Source: CBDFHV01 sp965247705 (GTDB lineage: Bacteria; Pseudomonadota; Alphaproteobacteria; Rhodospirillales; CAMCUA01). Taken from it: a DNA stretch of 64,000 nucleotides. The notes under the pieces are model-generated. The model did not search any database. It was not told where the DNA came from and saw only the letters and a program-made list of their open reading frames with translations. The stretch lies in assembly GCA_965247705.1 (NCBI GenBank), contig CBDFHV010000086.1, forward strand, positions 62,001 to 126,000, written 5' to 3'. The translations under genes and the position numbers were made by a program. Shown here in pieces: positions 1 to 8,608 of the stretch. Position 1 is the stretch's first letter. Every line of letters starts with the position of its first letter.

Positions 1-2
1 TG

Positions 3-752
3 TCCCAGGGCGATAGCATCGAGACGGCCCCCCATGGGGCCGTCGGCGTGGTGTTTTCCAATGGAACCGGCATCGCGCTCGGCGGCGGCAGCCGCCTGGG
101 CATCGTGGCGACCCATAATGCGGCCTTCCCCGAATCCCTGATTGTGGCGGCGCGGCGTGGCACTTTCGTCGTCGTCGGTGGCGCCGTCCGGGCGGACCAA
201 CCCCGTGATCTGACAGTGGCCACGCCGCTCGGGGAGAGTTCCCTGCAAGACACCCAGATCGGCCTCGCCATCCATGACAACGGCGTGCGTACGGTGTTGA
301 TGGAGGACATAGACGGCGTTGTCGGCGAGGCCGTCATCGAGTCGCCGGCTGGCACCGCCGTGCTCAACAGATCGAGGGGTGTGATGATTCAGTCGGTGTC
401 CGATTCGACGCCGCGTTTCGAGGGCGTCCTGAATGCCGAAGATCTGATGGCACTGTTCCGGGTGCCCCTCCTCCATTTGCCCGTCGACCGGACCGCCGGC
501 AACGACTACGGGGCTCGCCTGATAAACGACAACGATCATCAGGACCTTGGGAGCATCGAGACCGCGAGCGCCATCGACGCACCCATGTGGGTGACGGGCG
601 GGGATTCTTCCTTCGTCGAGTCCCGCGCCAACCCGATCATCACTCTCGACGGCATTCCCGACTCGCGGGTCCGTCTGAGCGATGTCGGGTGCTACCCGGT
701 CACGGATGATGGGGATAGCGCCGAGGAGGTCGTCCTCAAGGAGGCGTCCTGA
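3..752 (+). CDS. FecR-domain protein, 5' end outside window
   Basis: The reading frame is open from the first bases of the window, so the true start lies upstream; the GTG at 48 is internal. The first visible residues read GDSIETAPHGAVGVVFSNG, then a Gly-rich turn and SRLGI. This is the pattern of a FecR domain (beta-rich, periplasmic, often in proteins that scaffold surface polymers or regulate iron uptake). The remaining 200 residues hold short beta-like repeats with no motif I can name. The stop lies 9 bp from the stop of the convergent LysM gene. In other proteobacteria FecR and LysM domains are often found in the same or adjacent proteins, so a cell-envelope role is likely but is an inference. 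The specific function is unknown. Confidence 0.7.
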   Translation, partial: SQGDSIETAPHGAVGVVFSNGTGIALGGGSRLGIVATHNAAFPESLIVAARRGTFVVVGGAVRADQPRDLTVATPLGESSLQDTQIGLAIHDNGVRTVLMEDIDGVVGEAVIESPAGTAVLNRSRGVMIQSVSDSTPRFEGVLNAEDLMALFRVPLLHLPVDRTAGNDYGARLINDNDHQDLGSIETASAIDAPMWVTGGDSSFVESRANPIITLDGIPDSRVRLSDVGCYPVTDDGDSAEEVVLKEAS

Positions 753-761
753 CGGCAGTGC

Positions 762-3116
762 TCAGTTGGCCAGGGGCAGGGCGAAAATCTGGCCCGGGTA
801 GATCAGATCCTCGTCGCGGATCTGATCCTGGTTGGCCTCGTAGATGACCGTATATTGCATGCCTTCCCCGTAGGTGCGCCGCGAGATCCGCCACAGGCTG
901 TTTCCCGGCTGGACCACCACGTAGATACCAGGCGGCAGGTCGGTCAGGGGCTCGGCGCGCGCGAAAGGCAGTTCGACCCGGGCGATGACGGTGCCGTCCC
1001 GCCTCACTTGATCGGCGCGCAGGGTGTAGATGCCCGGCACCACCGTTTCCTCGGGAGACAAAGACCAGATGCCGCCCCCGTCGGCCCGGCCGCGGCCGAT
1101 GAAACGGGCGTTCAGATAGAGTTGAACCAGACTTCCCGCATCGGATCGGCCGCTCAGGCTTAACCGGCCCGTGTCGTCATAGTCGACGGTCTCCACGGTC
1201 AGCAGCGGGAGCGGCGTAGGCTTGCTCGGAGCGGGCGCTTGAGGCGCCGGCGTCGGGGATGCCGGCGTGGGCGGCGCCGGGGTTGCCCGAGCTGGAGTCG
1301 GCGGCGCTGGGGCGGAGGGCGTTGGTGGCTGCGGTGCCGGCGGCCTTGCGGAAGCCGCCGGCGGCGCCGGGGTCACCGCGGCGGTGGAGGTCTCGGCCCC
1401 GGGTGCGGGGCGAGGGCTCGCCGCCGGCGGGGGCGGCGATATGGCGGGAGGCGCTGTCGAAGCTTCTACCGGGGCCGATGGTGCCGGCGCCGGTGCCACT
1501 GTCGCCGGAGCCGGTGACACCACTGTCGCTGGAGCTGGTGCCGGTGTCGGTGCCACCGATACCGGAGGCGGTGCCACCGCCGCTGGAGCCGGTGCCACCG
1601 CCGCTGGAGCCGGTGCCACTGTCGCCGGAGTTGGTGCCGGAGCCGGAGCCGGCGGCGCCTCCGCGGGCGCCGGCATTGTCGCGGCCGGAGGCGCCGGTGT
1701 CGGCGCCGGGCGCAACGGGGGCGGGCGGAGGAGAACGACCCCGGAAGGCGGCGCCCGAGGCATGACCTCGGGGCGCGATTCGGCGGGCGGTACGACCCGT
1801 ACCGGAGGCGCGGCCGGGGTCGGGGGGGGTGCCACCGCCTTCGACTGAGGCGGCAGGATGCGCATGACCACGCGGGGCGGTGGCGCCGGCGCGGGCGGCG
1901 CCGCTTCCGCCTTCGGTTGCGGCGTGGCGGCCGGCCGCTGGGTCGCCGCTGTTTGAGCGGGCGCGGGACGGGACGGCGCGGTATCGCGAGGCGCCGCGGT
2001 AGGGGTTCGCGGCTGGGGCGTCGGTGTCGCGGCAGCGGTCTCGGTCGCCGTGGGTGACGGTGGCAGCGGGGTCGGCGCTTGCGCCGGTGCGGCGGCCGGA
2101 GGCGTCGCGGTTTCGGTAGCGACGGCCGCCGGGGGCTGTGGGGCCGGCGCTTGCGCCGGTGCGGCGGCCGGAGGCGCCACGGTATCGGTAGCGACGGCCG
2201 CCGGGGGCTGTGGGGCCGGCATTTGCGCTTGCGCAACGGCCGGAGGCGTCACGGCTTCGGCGGGCGCGGCCGACGGCGGCGGGACTTCCGCTTGTTCGGC
2301 GGCCGGTGTCGGCGCCCGTGCCACCGAGATGTCGGGAGCCTTGGTCTCCACCGGCGCAGGCGATTCGGCGGGCTTGGGCGCCGCCGCCACGACGTCCCGC
2401 ACCGGTGCCTCTTGTGGCGCCGGTTTCAATTGTGGCGCCGGTTTCAATTGTGGCGCCGGTTTCACTTGTGGCACCGGAGTGGCCAGTTCGGGCTTCTGCA
2501 GCACGCGGCTGGCGCCCGGTCCGGCGCGGGGTACCTGCAGGGCCAAGGGCTTGACCGGTTCGGCGGCGGGCTGGCCGGCGATGTCCTTGCCCTTCTCCGG
2601 CACCACCAGGACGATGACCGATTCCGACTTTATGGCACCACCGCCCTCGAGAGGCGTTTCCAGACCCAGATTGCGGTTGCCCGCGGCCAGGGGCTTATCG
2701 GGCAGGAACACCCATTTCCCTTGGTTATCGGCGGTGACTTCGCCGATGATCTCGTCGCCGTCGCGAATGATGACCTTGTGGTTCGGGGTCGCCCGACCGG
2801 CGATCACCGCGTCCCCCTGGGGATTGATGCGCACGACATCGAAGCTGGGGGCGACCGGCTCGGGCGGCGGCGGCTCGGCGGGGGGCGACCGTTCGGGGGC
2901 GGTCGCTGCCGGAGGAGTCGGGGTGGCGGCCTGGGGCGCCGGTGCGGGGGCCGGAGCGGGCGCCGCCGGCTTTGGGGGCGGCGCGGCATCGGTCGGCGGC
3001 GGACGCTCGGCGGCGGTCCGCTCCGATGGCTCCTCTTCGAGGAGCAGATAATTGAGGGCGATGGCCGCCGCGACCACCAGGACTCCAAGGACGGCGACGA
3101 GGACGGGACGGTTCAT
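762..3116 (-). CDS. LysM peptidoglycan-binding protein with long Pro/Ala-rich linker
   Basis: Predicted 784 residues from the ATG at 3116. An in-frame ATG 42 bp upstream is possible, but the chosen start puts the transmembrane helix (about residues 5-24) at the N-terminus and has AAGG about 9 bases upstream. After the anchor comes a beta-sandwich Ig-like domain (roughly 95-175), about 470 residues of Pro/Ala/Val-rich low complexity, a second Ig-like domain (about 645-715) and a C-terminal LysM (about 730-784, with VVVQPGNSLWRISRRTYGEG). LysM binds N-acetylglucosamine in peptidoglycan, so the protein probably spans from the inner membrane to the wall. The linker is encoded by visible tandem DNA repeats and is likely to vary in length between strains. 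The domain order is typical of alphaproteobacterial LysM/Ig proteins. The precise role is unknown. Confidence 0.8.
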   Translation of the reverse strand: MNRPVLVAVLGVLVVAAAIALNYLLLEEEPSERTAAERPPPTDAAPPPKPAAPAPAPAPAPQAATPTPPAATAPERSPPAEPPPPEPVAPSFDVVRINPQGDAVIAGRATPNHKVIIRDGDEIIGEVTADNQGKWVFLPDKPLAAGNRNLGLETPLEGGGAIKSESVIVLVVPEKGKDIAGQPAAEPVKPLALQVPRAGPGASRVLQKPELATPVPQVKPAPQLKPAPQLKPAPQEAPVRDVVAAAPKPAESPAPVETKAPDISVARAPTPAAEQAEVPPPSAAPAEAVTPPAVAQAQMPAPQPPAAVATDTVAPPAAAPAQAPAPQPPAAVATETATPPAAAPAQAPTPLPPSPTATETAAATPTPQPRTPTAAPRDTAPSRPAPAQTAATQRPAATPQPKAEAAPPAPAPPPRVVMRILPPQSKAVAPPPTPAAPPVRVVPPAESRPEVMPRAPPSGVVLLRPPPLRPAPTPAPPAATMPAPAEAPPAPAPAPTPATVAPAPAAVAPAPAAVAPPPVSVAPTPAPAPATVVSPAPATVAPAPAPSAPVEASTAPPAISPPPPAASPRPAPGAETSTAAVTPAPPAASARPPAPQPPTPSAPAPPTPARATPAPPTPASPTPAPQAPAPSKPTPLPLLTVETVDYDDTGRLSLSGRSDAGSLVQLYLNARFIGRGRADGGGIWSLSPEETVVPGIYTLRADQVRRDGTVIARVELPFARAEPLTDLPPGIYVVVQPGNSLWRISRRTYGEGMQYTVIYEANQDQIRDEDLIYPGQIFALPLAN
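2074..2285. repeat. Three 72-bp tandem units in the LysM gene linker
   Basis: Units start at 2074, 2146 and 2218. The first two are nearly identical and the third is diverged. They encode Ala/Pro/Gln-rich repeats in the LysM protein linker. The period is a multiple of three, so copy-number change keeps the frame. Confidence 0.8.
2413..2466. repeat. Three 18-bp tandem units in the LysM gene linker
   Basis: Three back-to-back copies (2413-2430, 2431-2448, 2449-2466) of an 18-bp unit beginning TGTGGCGCCGG. The first two are identical and the third differs by one base. They encode repeated LKPAPQ in the LysM protein. Confidence 0.85.
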
Positions 3117-3234
3117 ATTCTGCCTTGGGCACACGATCCTGCCGCGACGGGCCGCCAATCCCGGCGGGGAGCCGGTCTCATAGCATGATTATAAAAGCGT
3201 GCACAGCGCGAGATGTCGCGGCGGCACGGCCAAT

Positions 3235-4152
3235 TCATTGATTCCCATTCTTTTTCTTGCGCAAATCATGACGGATCGGGGGCAGTGAGCGGAGATAGGC
3301 GATCATCGCCGCGCGGTCCTCGGACGTCAGCTTGCCCGTGGTGTTTTCGATCACCTCGCCCATGCTGCTGCCGACGAAGTCGGCATCCGGGGTCATGCCC
3401 AGGGAAAGCAGGCCGTCCAGGTCTTCGGCCGACCATTTTCCGAGGCCCGTCTCCGGGTCCGGCGTGATATTGGGAACCTTGTCCCCTTCGGGCCCCTCGG
3501 TCGTGCCGGCCAGATACATGTCGCTGTCCACGGCGCCGAAGGGGTTTCGCGGCGTATGGCATTCCCCGCAGTGGCCCAGGGCGTTGACCAGATAGGCGCC
3601 CCGGTTCCAGGCCGCGTCCTTCGAGGCATCCGGTTGGAAGGCGCCGGCATCGAAGAACAGCAACTTCCAGAAGGTCATCAGGAACCGCCAGCCGAAGGGA
3701 AACGACACCTCATGGTCCCGGTTGGCGCGGTCCCACGGATCCTGGTCGCGGAGATAGGCCCACAGGGCGCGGGCATCGCTGTCCGTCATCTTGGTGTAGG
3801 AGGTGTAGGGGAAGACCGGGAAGTAGTGGCTGCCGCCGGGGCCGACGCCATCGCGGAGCGCCCGCAGGAAGTCGGCTTCGGTCCAGGCGCCGATGCCGTA
3901 CTCCGGGTGGGGCGTAATGTTGGGGCTGTAGAAGGTGCCGAACGGTGTCTTGAAGGCGCGACCCCCCGCCAAGCGGGGACCCTTCTTGGGCAGGTCCGTG
4001 TGGCAGCCGACGCAGCCCGCCGCCTGGAACACGTAGGCCCCCCGCGTGAGCGTGTCGTCCGCGGCCAGGGATTCGCCGCTGGTGCATGCCAGGACCAGGG
4101 CCAAGGAAAGGGACAGAAACAAGCCGCCGATCGGCGGTATGGCGGACTTCAT
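3235..4152 (-). CDS. di-haem c-type cytochrome
   Basis: Predicted 305 residues. The frame is open further upstream, but the ATG at 4152 gives a clean signal peptide (MKSAIPPIGG followed by a Leu-rich core), so I chose it. The core ends LVLAC then SLAAD, so either lipoprotein or ordinary signal-peptidase cleavage is possible. Two haem-attachment motifs are visible, CVGCH in the N-terminal half and CGECH in the C-terminal half, so this is a tandem cytochrome c of the type that works as an electron-transfer subunit of periplasmic dehydrogenases. No dehydrogenase partner lies beside it. It is divergent from the LOG gene with 174 bp between starts. The electron donor and acceptor are unknown. Confidence 0.85.
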   Translation of the reverse strand: MKSAIPPIGGLFLSLSLALVLACTSGESLAADDTLTRGAYVFQAAGCVGCHTDLPKKGPRLAGGRAFKTPFGTFYSPNITPHPEYGIGAWTEADFLRALRDGVGPGGSHYFPVFPYTSYTKMTDSDARALWAYLRDQDPWDRANRDHEVSFPFGWRFLMTFWKLLFFDAGAFQPDASKDAAWNRGAYLVNALGHCGECHTPRNPFGAVDSDMYLAGTTEGPEGDKVPNITPDPETGLGKWSAEDLDGLLSLGMTPDADFVGSSMGEVIENTTGKLTSEDRAAMIAYLRSLPPIRHDLRKKKNGNQ

Positions 4153-4326
4153 GGCAACGACCCTACGGTTGACCAAGGGAATCTCCGTCTTGCCCCCGAA
4201 TCCAGTCTGCCCGTCCGCCGATGGCCCTGTCCACGCCCGAACGGGGTTCGAGCAGTCCGCATCGGGGTTTATGATGTAACGGTTGGCGGGCCCCCGGGTC
4301 GGGACGCGGGAGGAGATAAAGAGACG

Positions 4327-4911
4327 ATGTCGAGCTTCAAGGCTCTCTGTGTGTTCTGCGGGTCGCGCATGGGCACCGACCCGGCCCACGAGCATACGGC
4401 CCGAACCCTGGGCGCACTACTCGCCGAGCGGGGCATCCGGCTGGTCTATGGGGGCGGCGGGATCGGGCTCATGGGCGCGCTGGCGGACTCGGTTATGAAG
4501 GCGGGCGGCGAGGTCACCGGCGTCATTCCCGAATTTCTCCAGAACCTGGAAGTCGGCATGACCGGCCTCACCGAGACCATCGTCGTCGACAGCATGCACG
4601 ACCGCAAGCGACGGATGTTCGAGTTGTCGGACAGCTTCGTCATCCTGCCCGGCGGCCTCGGCACCCTCGACGAGACCATGGAGATCATCACCTGGAAACA
4701 ACTCCGCCTCCACGGCAAGCCGATCGTGGTGCTGGACGTGGGCGGTTTCTGGGCACCCCTGGCGGCCCTGGTGGACCGCGTCATCGACGGCGGTTTCGCC
4801 CACGAACGGGTGCGCGACCTGTTCACCGTGGTCACCCGGGTGGAGGACGTCCTGCCCGCCCTCGCGGCAGCGCCGGAGCCCGCCGCCGAAGTGCTGACCA
4901 GCCACCTTTAG
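4327..4911 (+). CDS. LOG family protein (TIGR00730-type)
   Basis: Predicted 194 residues. The ATG at 4327 follows AGGAG at 4311-4315. A nucleotide-binding GGGGIGLMG segment lies near residue 40 and the family signature PGGLGTLDE near residue 115. Characterised members hydrolyse cytokinin riboside 5'-monophosphate or other nucleoside monophosphates to the free base and ribose phosphate. In free-living bacteria the role is probably nucleotide clean-up, although cytokinin release has been shown for some plant-associated species. Length is normal for the family. It lies upstream of icd in the same direction, with 106 bp between them. Confidence 0.88.
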   Translation: MSSFKALCVFCGSRMGTDPAHEHTARTLGALLAERGIRLVYGGGGIGLMGALADSVMKAGGEVTGVIPEFLQNLEVGMTGLTETIVVDSMHDRKRRMFELSDSFVILPGGLGTLDETMEIITWKQLRLHGKPIVVLDVGGFWAPLAALVDRVIDGGFAHERVRDLFTVVTRVEDVLPALAAAPEPAAEVLTSHL

Positions 4912-5017
4912 AAACGCCCCGCCGCCTTGCCTTGTTGCGAGCCTGTGCCTATGGTCCCGGCCAGTTTGGCGAACCCCGCGTCGCGCCCCCTCATATGTCC
5001 TCCTGGAGACGGCAGCC

Positions 5018-6232
5018 ATGGCGAAGATCAAGGTGAAAAACCCGGTCGTCGAGCTCGACGGCGACGAGATGACCCGCATCATCTGGGCGTTCATCAAGGA
5101 AAAGCTGATCCTCCCCTACCTGGACGTTGACCTGAAGTACTTCGATCTCAGCGTCGAAAGCCGGGATGCCACCGACGACCAGATCACCGTCGACGCGGCC
5201 AATGCCATCAAGGAACACGCCGTCGGGGTCAAATGCGCCACCATCACGCCTGACGAAGGGCGGGTGGAGGAGTTCAATCTCAAGCAGATGTGGCGTTCGC
5301 CCAACGGCACCATCCGCAACATCCTGGGCGGCACCGTGTTCCGCCAACCGATCATCTGCAAGAACGTGCCGCGCCTGGTGCCGGGCTGGACCCGGCCCAT
5401 CGTCATCGGCCGTCACGCCTACGGCGACCAGTATCGGGCCACCGATTTCGTGGTCCCGGGCGCCGGCAAGCTGACGGTCCGCTTCGAGCCCGACGGCGGC
5501 GGCGAGCCCATCGAGCGCGAGGTGTTCCAGTTCCCCGGCGCCGGCATCGCGCTCAGCATGTACAACCTGGACGACTCCATCCGCGGTTTCGCGCGGGCCT
5601 GCCTCAACTACGCCCTCAACATGGGCTGGCCCCTCTACCTGTCGACCAAGAACACCATCCTCAAGGCCTACGACGGCCGGTTCAAGGATCTGTTCGAGGA
5701 GGTCTTCGAGGCGGAGTTCAAGAAAAAATATGCCGCCAAGGGCATCACCTACGAGCACCGGCTGATCGACGACATGGTGGCCTGCGCCATGAAATGGAAT
5801 GGGGGCTTCGTCTGGGCCTGCAAGAACTACGACGGCGACGTGCAGTCGGACACGGTGGCCCAGGGCTTCGGGTCCTTGGGCCTGATGACTTCGGTGCTGA
5901 TGACCCCGGACGGCAAGACCGTCGAGGCGGAGGCGGCCCACGGCACGGTCACCCGCCACTACCGCCAGCACCAGCAGGGCAAGGAGACCTCCACCAACCC
6001 CATCGCCTCCATCTTCGCCTGGACCCGGGCGCTGATGTATCGGGGCGACTTCGACGGCACCCCGGACGTCAAGGCCTTCGCCGAAACCCTGGAGCGAGTC
6101 TGCGTCGAGGCGGTGGAGGCCGGCCAGATGACCAAGGACCTGGCCATCCTCATCGGCCCCGACCAGCCATGGCAAAACACCGAGGCCTTCCTCGACGGCC
6201 TCGACGCGCGGCTGCAGAAGGCGATGGCATAG
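5018..6232 (+). CDS. icd: NADP-dependent isocitrate dehydrogenase
   Basis: Predicted 404 residues, full length. It starts MAKIKVKNPVVELDGDEMTR, which is characteristic of the homodimeric eukaryote-like NADP-IDH subfamily common in alphaproteobacteria rather than the E. coli type. The sequence is collinear throughout, including the SPNGTIRNILGGTVFR substrate segment and the GTVTRHYR cofactor segment. It catalyses oxidative decarboxylation of isocitrate to 2-oxoglutarate in the TCA cycle, with Mg/Mn, in the cytoplasm. GGAG at 5005-5008 precedes the ATG. A short hairpin (CGCTT/AAGCG, 6233-6247) follows the stop, and an IS481 element begins 70 bp after the gene. Confidence 0.97.
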   Translation: MAKIKVKNPVVELDGDEMTRIIWAFIKEKLILPYLDVDLKYFDLSVESRDATDDQITVDAANAIKEHAVGVKCATITPDEGRVEEFNLKQMWRSPNGTIRNILGGTVFRQPIICKNVPRLVPGWTRPIVIGRHAYGDQYRATDFVVPGAGKLTVRFEPDGGGEPIEREVFQFPGAGIALSMYNLDDSIRGFARACLNYALNMGWPLYLSTKNTILKAYDGRFKDLFEEVFEAEFKKKYAAKGITYEHRLIDDMVACAMKWNGGFVWACKNYDGDVQSDTVAQGFGSLGLMTSVLMTPDGKTVEAEAAHGTVTRHYRQHQQGKETSTNPIASIFAWTRALMYRGDFDGTPDVKAFAETLERVCVEAVEAGQMTKDLAILIGPDQPWQNTEAFLDGLDARLQKAMA

Positions 6233-6301
6233 CGCTTTCGCGAAGCGACGCCACAAAGGCAGCGAGCCGGCAAGCGCGCCTCTCACTGTCGTACCTGGGA
6301 T

Positions 6302-7549
6302 TGTTCAGGGTGTGCTGAGACGGTAATCACCTGACATTTTGGCCCGCTGAGAGGCGTGGCCATGCCGCCCCTGGGGGGTTGTAGGATGGAGTTGACGCTT
6401 CATCGCAACCCGCACCAGGAGAGACGACATGACCACGAAGGATAAAGTAGCACGACGCAAGCTATCGATGCTCGAGCTGGCCATCGAGATGAACAACGTC
6501 TCCAAGGCCTGCCGGATCATGGGCTACAGCCGCCAGCAGTTCTACGAGATCCGGCGCAACTTCCAGATTTATGGCGCGGAAGGGCTTATCGACCGGCTGC
6601 CCGGCGCCCGCGGCCCGCATCCCAACCGGGTTTCCGAGGCGGTCGAGAAAGCGGTGCTCGATCATGCCCTGGAGCACCCCGGCCACGGTCCCTTGCGGGT
6701 GGCGCAGGAATTGGCGCTGAAGGGCATCCAGGTTTCGTCCGGCGGCGTTCGCGGTGTCTGGAGCCGGCACGATCTGTTGACCAAGCACGATCGCCTGCTG
6801 CGCCTTGAGAAGCACGTCGGCGGGTGCAAGATCGAACTCAGCGACGAGCAGATCCGGCTGCTGGAACGGTTCAGCCCCGAGTTCCGCGAGCGCCATATCG
6901 AGACCCACCACACCGGTGACCTGGTGGCCGTGGACACCTTTTTCGTCGGCCATCTGAAGGGAGTCGGCAAGATCTACCTGCAAAGCGTCATCGATTGCTT
7001 CAGCCGCTATGCCTGGGGAAGACTTTACACGTCCAAACTGCCGCTGACCGCCGTGCACGTGATGAACAACGACGTGCTGCCGACCTTCGAGGCCCACGAC
7101 GCGGGGATCACCACGGTGCTGTCGGACAATGGCCGGGAATTCTGCGGCCGCCCGGATCGCCATCCCTATGAGCTGTTCCTGCAACTGGAGGAGATCGAGC
7201 ACCGCACGACCAAGGTCCGGCGGCCGCAGTCGAACGGTTATGTCGAAAGGCTGCACCGCACCCTGCTCGACGAGCACTTCCGCGTCATGGGGCGCAAGAA
7301 GTTCTACGAGTCCGTCGACGAGATGCAGGCCGATCTCGACACCTACCTGGTCGGCTACAACACCCGACGGCCGCACCAGGGTCGCGGCATGAACGGTCGC
7401 ACGCCGGCCAGGGCATTCAAGGACGGATTGCCGAAAAAGGAGACGCCGACCAAGATGAAGAAGGCAAAAGCCGCTTAATCACCCGGTTCCCCCCCCCGCG
7501 TGCGCGCGGATACGGGGCGGTAGTGTCAGGTGAATACCCTATCTGTACA
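6302..7549 (+). mobile_element. IS481-family insertion sequence
   Basis: Both ends begin with TGT when read inward (left TGTTCAGGG, right TGTACAGATAGGG) and share an inner inverted block TCACCTGACA at about 6328-6337 and 7524-7533. The right end looks shortened or diverged relative to the left. TGT termini are typical of IS481. I could not find a clear target duplication, so the outer limits are approximate. Confidence 0.65.
6429..7478 (+). CDS. IS481-family transposase
   Basis: Predicted 349 residues. AGGAGAG sits just upstream of the ATG at 6429. The N-terminal third is a helix-turn-helix pair (VSKACRIMGYSRQQFYEIRR). The catalytic rve/RNase H domain follows, with the first Asp in DLVAVDTFFVG, the second in TVLSDNGREFCG, and the Glu in QSNGYVERLHRTLLDE. 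The frame is intact, so the element could be active. The host fragment downstream is the IS3/58-bp repeat region. Confidence 0.93.
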   Translation: MTTKDKVARRKLSMLELAIEMNNVSKACRIMGYSRQQFYEIRRNFQIYGAEGLIDRLPGARGPHPNRVSEAVEKAVLDHALEHPGHGPLRVAQELALKGIQVSSGGVRGVWSRHDLLTKHDRLLRLEKHVGGCKIELSDEQIRLLERFSPEFRERHIETHHTGDLVAVDTFFVGHLKGVGKIYLQSVIDCFSRYAWGRLYTSKLPLTAVHVMNNDVLPTFEAHDAGITTVLSDNGREFCGRPDRHPYELFLQLEEIEHRTTKVRRPQSNGYVERLHRTLLDEHFRVMGRKKFYESVDEMQADLDTYLVGYNTRRPHQGRGMNGRTPARAFKDGLPKKETPTKMKKAKAA

Positions 7550-7571
7550 ATTGGTTGGCTATTGACGAAGG

Positions 7572-7629
7572 CACTTTCACCTCAACAATCGAGCCATGAA
7601 TTCGATCCCCAGTGCTCCCCTCACATAAC
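7572..7629. repeat. 58-bp direct repeat, copy 1
   Basis: Perfect 58-bp match to 8504-8561, in the same orientation. It starts CACTTTCACCTCAAC and ends CCCCTCACATAAC. It abuts the truncated end of the IS3 remnant and supplies the last two codons and stop of the cut orfB. Confidence 0.95.
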
Positions 7630-8034
7630 GCCATCGGTGCCCCACATGAGGTTCGGGGCATGAGTGATGATCTCACCGTCATGGGGATTGCCGCCACGGC
7701 GGCGGCAGCGATGGGGCGAGAGCAGATTGTTCTCGCGCATCAGGCGGAGCACCCGCTTGCGGGCAACCCGGATGTCGCGACAGACCCGAAGCCGAGCCCA
7801 GACCTTGCGGTAGCCCTCGCCCTCCCGGGGCGATGCCTCCAGGTCGGCTTCGATCGCCACCAGCAGCGCCTGGTCCGAGATCGCGGGCTTCGGTCCCCGA
7901 CGCTTTGCCGGCGGCTGCTCGGCGTGCTGGCCGGAGGTCACGGCGTAGAACGAGGAGCGGGCCATGCCCCAGGCGGCGCAGACCCGCCGCAGGCCGTAGG
8001 CCAGACCCGTGCCGGGCGAGGTGGCGGCACTCAT
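7621..8034 (-). pseudogene. IS3-family transposase orfB, truncated
   Basis: The N-terminal part of an IS3-family OrfB (GMARSSFYAV, then HTH_21-type GYRKVWARL and RVLRLMREN). It stops right after NLMWGTDG, where the DDE integrase core would begin. The last residues and the stop codon come from the flanking 58-bp repeat, so roughly the C-terminal half including all catalytic acids is missing. It overlaps orfA by four bases (8031-8034), the usual IS3 arrangement. It cannot encode a working transposase. Confidence 0.85.
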
Positions 8035-8505
8035 CGCCGCGACCTCCGCCGCCCCAAAGGGCCGAAGGTCTCCGTCTTGGCCTCCAGCAGTTCCACCTGC
8101 ATGGTCAACTCTCCGATCCGCTTCATGGCGCTATCCAGTTCCGCCTGCACCGGATCGCCCTTGCGTTGCTTGAGCGAGGCGTCGATCCCGCCGATCGCTT
8201 TCTCACGCCACTGCTCGAGCCGGAAGATCTCTACGCCCAACTGGCGCGACAGAAGTTGCACCGGCTCGTCACGCAAAAGCCGCAGAACGACCTCACGCTT
8301 GCGCGCCACCGTCCATCGCTGGCCAAGTCCCAGCGGGCCTGCCGGCAAAGCCTGTCCTGGGGAAAACGTGGACGAGCCAAGCTCGCCCGCATTTACCAGG
8401 CCCATCAACAGCAACTTTCTTCTCAAAATTATCGGTCATGTTCCGGTCCTCCTTGGACACTTCGATTAAGCCAATTCTGTGTCCAAGGAAATCGGGTCCG
8501 ACTCA
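7630..8505 (-). mobile_element. Truncated IS3-family element
   Basis: Contains a whole orfA and the first part of orfB on the minus strand. The orfA-side end reads TGAGTCGGACCCGAT on the minus strand, with the TG/CA terminus expected for IS3. The other end is lost at 7630. The remnant is bracketed exactly by the two 58-bp direct repeats. Confidence 0.75.
8031..8426 (-). CDS. IS3-family transposase orfA
   Basis: Predicted 131 residues. The core QRWTVARKREVVLRLLRDEP is the HTH_Tnp_1 helix-turn-helix of IS3-family OrfA, followed by LSRQLGVEIFRLEQWREKAIGG and a leucine-rich coiled-coil region near the C-terminus. The N-terminal 35 residues look less conserved, and the true start may be further in. 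It normally makes the OrfAB fusion with OrfB by frameshifting, but OrfB is truncated here. On its own OrfA may bind the element ends. Confidence 0.8.
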   Translation of the reverse strand: MRRKLLLMGLVNAGELGSSTFSPGQALPAGPLGLGQRWTVARKREVVLRLLRDEPVQLLSRQLGVEIFRLEQWREKAIGGIDASLKQRKGDPVQAELDSAMKRIGELTMQVELLEAKTETFGPLGRRRSRR

Positions 8506-8561
8506 CTTTCACCTCAACAATCGAGCCATGAATTCGATCCCCAGTGCTCCCCTCACATAAC
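8504..8561. repeat. 58-bp direct repeat, copy 2
   Basis: Identical to 7572-7629. It sits between the intact orfA-side end of the IS3 remnant and the 3' end of the peroxidase gene, 47 bp past the peroxidase stop. Confidence 0.95.
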
Positions 8562-8608
8562 ATTTGCGCATCAGCGTATCGTTCTTGTTCCCAACAGAAT
8601 TGTTGTTG

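Noticed and set aside
1239..3188. Several long plus-strand frames opposite the LysM gene (up to 369 codons)
   Set aside because: They are antisense shadows of the GC-rich, repetitive Pro/Ala linker. Their translations are Arg/Gly or Ala/Gly runs with no domain.
6233..6247. Rho-independent terminator after icd
   Set aside because: The stem is only five base pairs and there is no T-run, so it is mentioned with icd but not called.
4991..6286. 431-codon frame antisense to icd
   Set aside because: icd is full length and conserved. The antisense translation is composition-driven.
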